Assembly: GCA_015222985.1 (NCBI GenBank)
Contig: JADFWI010000237.1
Coordinates: forward strand, 1-5,922
Length of the DNA: 5,922 bases
Direction: 5' to 3'
Source of the DNA: Pseudomonadota bacterium
GTDB taxonomy: Bacteria; Desulfobacterota; Desulfobacteria; Desulfobacterales; C00003060
Shown here: positions 4,660-5,922 of the stretch, one piece after another
Layout: each line of letters opens with the position of its first letter
Position numbering within the stretch: the first letter of the stretch is position 1
Translations under genes and position numbers: made by a program
Notes under the pieces: model-generated
The model's input: the letters and a program-made list of their open reading frames with translations, nothing else
What the model was told of the DNA's origin: nothing
The model's database searches: none

Positions 4660-5840
4660 CAAAAATCCTGGTCATTGACGACGAACGGCCGATCCTGGAA
4701 GTGCTGGAGATCTCCCTTTCCAGCGAAGGATATGACGTAATCACTGCTGAAAACGGCGAAGAAGGCCTGGAACTCTTTGAGAAGCAGGGCCCCAAGCTTA
4801 TTTTGACTGACATCAGGATGCCCGGAATGGACGGCATAGAGGTGCTCAAAAGGATCAAGGCCTCGGACAATGAAGCCGAGGTTATCGTTATCACTGGCCA
4901 CGGCGACATAGATTCAGCCATATCAGCGCTTCAGCACGGGGCTTCAGATTTCATTAACAAGCCGATACGAGATGAAGTTCTCTTACTTTCCCTCGAAAGG
5001 GCCAAGAAGAAGATAGCCATAAACGAACAGTTAAAGGGCTACACGGAAAACCTGGAGCAGAAGGTTGAAGAGTATACGGTGGAGTTGAGGCAGGCACAGG
5101 AGGAATTGATTAAGACTGAACGACTTGTCACAATCGGAGAAACCGTAGCCGGGTTGGCCCACTGCATCAAGAATATCCTGACAGGTCTGCGCGGCGGCAT
5201 GTATATGGTGGACACAGGCATGGCCAAGGACAAACCCAGTATGCTTGAGGACGGATGGGCCATGGTCCGTCGCAATATCGAGAAAGTCTCAGACCTTGTC
5301 CTGGATCTCTTGACATACTCCAAAGAGAGGGTCCCCGAACCAACTTTATGCAAGCCCAACGAGATCGTCTCAGAGATCATTGAACTTCTCCACAAGAGGG
5401 CTGAAGAAAATCGTGTCAAGCTTATCCAGCTCGTTGATCCGAATCTGAAAGAGGCGTACCTGGACCGGGATGGCATTTACCGGGTACTGTTGAATCTGAT
5501 CTCAAACGCTATTGATGCATGTAGCTACGATACAGATACCTCCTCCAAAGCCTGGGAAGTCATCGCACGGACCAAGCTTGAAACCGACGTTGACGCCGGA
5601 GAAACCATCCTATTTGAGATCTCTGATAATGGAACCGGGATGACTGACGAGGTAAAGGCAAAGCTCTTCACAAGGTTCTTCAGCACCAAAGCAGGGCGGG
5701 GCACAGGGCTTGGTCTACTTGTCTCTCAGAAGATCATACGCGAACACGGCGGTGAGATCTCTGTCGAGTCAAAGGCCGGTGAGGGAACTACTTTTTTCGT
5801 TCGACTAAAGAGGGAAATGCCTGAGGATATGGAAGCTTAA
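4656..5840 (+). CDS. Hybrid protein: N-terminal receiver plus histidine kinase
   Basis: The 394-residue protein puts a receiver domain first (about 1-118) and a kinase module after it. Receiver residues are D8/D9, phospho-acceptor D52 (LTDIRMPGMDG), T80 (VITGHG) and K102 (NKP). A coiled coil at about 118-158 leads into the dimerisation helix with H169 in AHCIKN, a H-x-x-K-N form of the H-box instead of the HELNQPL form of its neighbour. The HATPase part shows N280/N284, DNGTGM at 324-329, F-box TRFFSTK at 339-345 and GRGTGLGL at 347-354, all intact. It begins with TTG in a TTGA overlap with the upstream stop, so it is almost certainly in the same operon and translationally coupled. The natural model is that the PAS kinase phosphorylates D52 and this tunes the H169 kinase, which then feeds another receiver such as the divergent one (inference). 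No membrane segment is seen; it should be cytoplasmic. Confidence 0.94.
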   Translation: MTKILVIDDERPILEVLEISLSSEGYDVITAENGEEGLELFEKQGPKLILTDIRMPGMDGIEVLKRIKASDNEAEVIVITGHGDIDSAISALQHGASDFINKPIRDEVLLLSLERAKKKIAINEQLKGYTENLEQKVEEYTVELRQAQEELIKTERLVTIGETVAGLAHCIKNILTGLRGGMYMVDTGMAKDKPSMLEDGWAMVRRNIEKVSDLVLDLLTYSKERVPEPTLCKPNEIVSEIIELLHKRAEENRVKLIQLVDPNLKEAYLDRDGIYRVLLNLISNAIDACSYDTDTSSKAWEVIARTKLETDVDAGETILFEISDNGTGMTDEVKAKLFTRFFSTKAGRGTGLGLLVSQKIIREHGGEISVESKAGEGTTFFVRLKREMPEDMEA

Positions 5841-5859
5841 AGCTCATTCAGCCGTCGTA

Positions 5860-5903
5860 GCCACTCGGGGCTCTCCGCCGGAGGCTGTGGCCCGCAGGCG
5901 GGC
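5860..5903. repeat. G+C-rich nested inverted repeats downstream of the kinase operon
   Basis: Pairs include gccac/gtggc (5860-5864 with 5887-5891), ctcc/ggag around gcc (5873-5883), and gcccg/cgggc (5890-5894 with 5899-5903). The stretch is clearly richer in G+C than the flanking genes. It begins 20 bp after the kinase stop codon and could act as a transcription-end structure, but no U-tract is visible before the window edge. It may instead be one side of an intergenic repeat that continues beyond the window. Confidence 0.4.
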
Positions 5904-5922
5904 GAAGTCGGCAAGCTCAAAG

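Noticed and set aside
5039..5476. 145-codon minus-strand frame inside the receiver-kinase gene
   Set aside because: It is antisense to the intact receiver-kinase and has low-complexity composition and no recognisable motif.

Overview
The window looks like a two-component and sigma-54 signalling locus from a deltaproteobacterium (Desulfobacterota), probably a sulfate reducer of the Desulfobacteraceae kind. This rests on protein style: a PAS domain with a C-x(10)-CPGC-x(3)-C cluster, an N-terminal nucleotide-binding fold fused to a sigma-54 activator, an NtrB/ZraS-style kinase and a receiver-first hybrid kinase. G+C is near one half by eye. The lineage call is a judgement from memory and was not tested by any search.

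Layout, left to right. Bases 1-145 hold no gene but carry three degenerate copies of a 20-bp direct repeat. Bases 146-2413 (minus strand) encode a 755-residue sigma-54-dependent activator with the order Rossmann-like domain, PAS, GAF, AAA+, Fis-type helix-turn-helix. A 176-bp gap follows, with a short dyad and a perfect 10-bp hairpin. Bases 2590-3021 (minus) encode a stand-alone CheY-like receiver with a long insertion before its last strand. Bases 3022-3531 are a divergent intergenic region: a possible minus-strand promoter, a plus-strand TTGACA box inside a small dyad, and a 184-bp element bounded by perfect 15-bp inverted repeats that ends 22 bp before the next gene. Bases 3532-4659 (plus) encode a soluble PAS histidine kinase. 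Bases 4656-5840 (plus) encode a receiver plus histidine kinase protein that starts at TTG inside the stop of its neighbour. The last 80 bp are a G+C-rich run of inverted repeats.

How they may work together (inference): the PAS kinase and the receiver-kinase are translationally coupled and probably partners. The PAS kinase could phosphorylate the receiver of its neighbour, and one or both kinases could phosphorylate the divergent single-domain receiver. The sigma-54 activator has no receiver domain, so it is probably controlled by ligand or redox signals through its Rossmann, PAS and GAF domains, or by protein contact, rather than by phosphorylation. All four proteins lack visible signal peptides or membrane segments and should be cytoplasmic. 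Their target promoter is not evident in the window.
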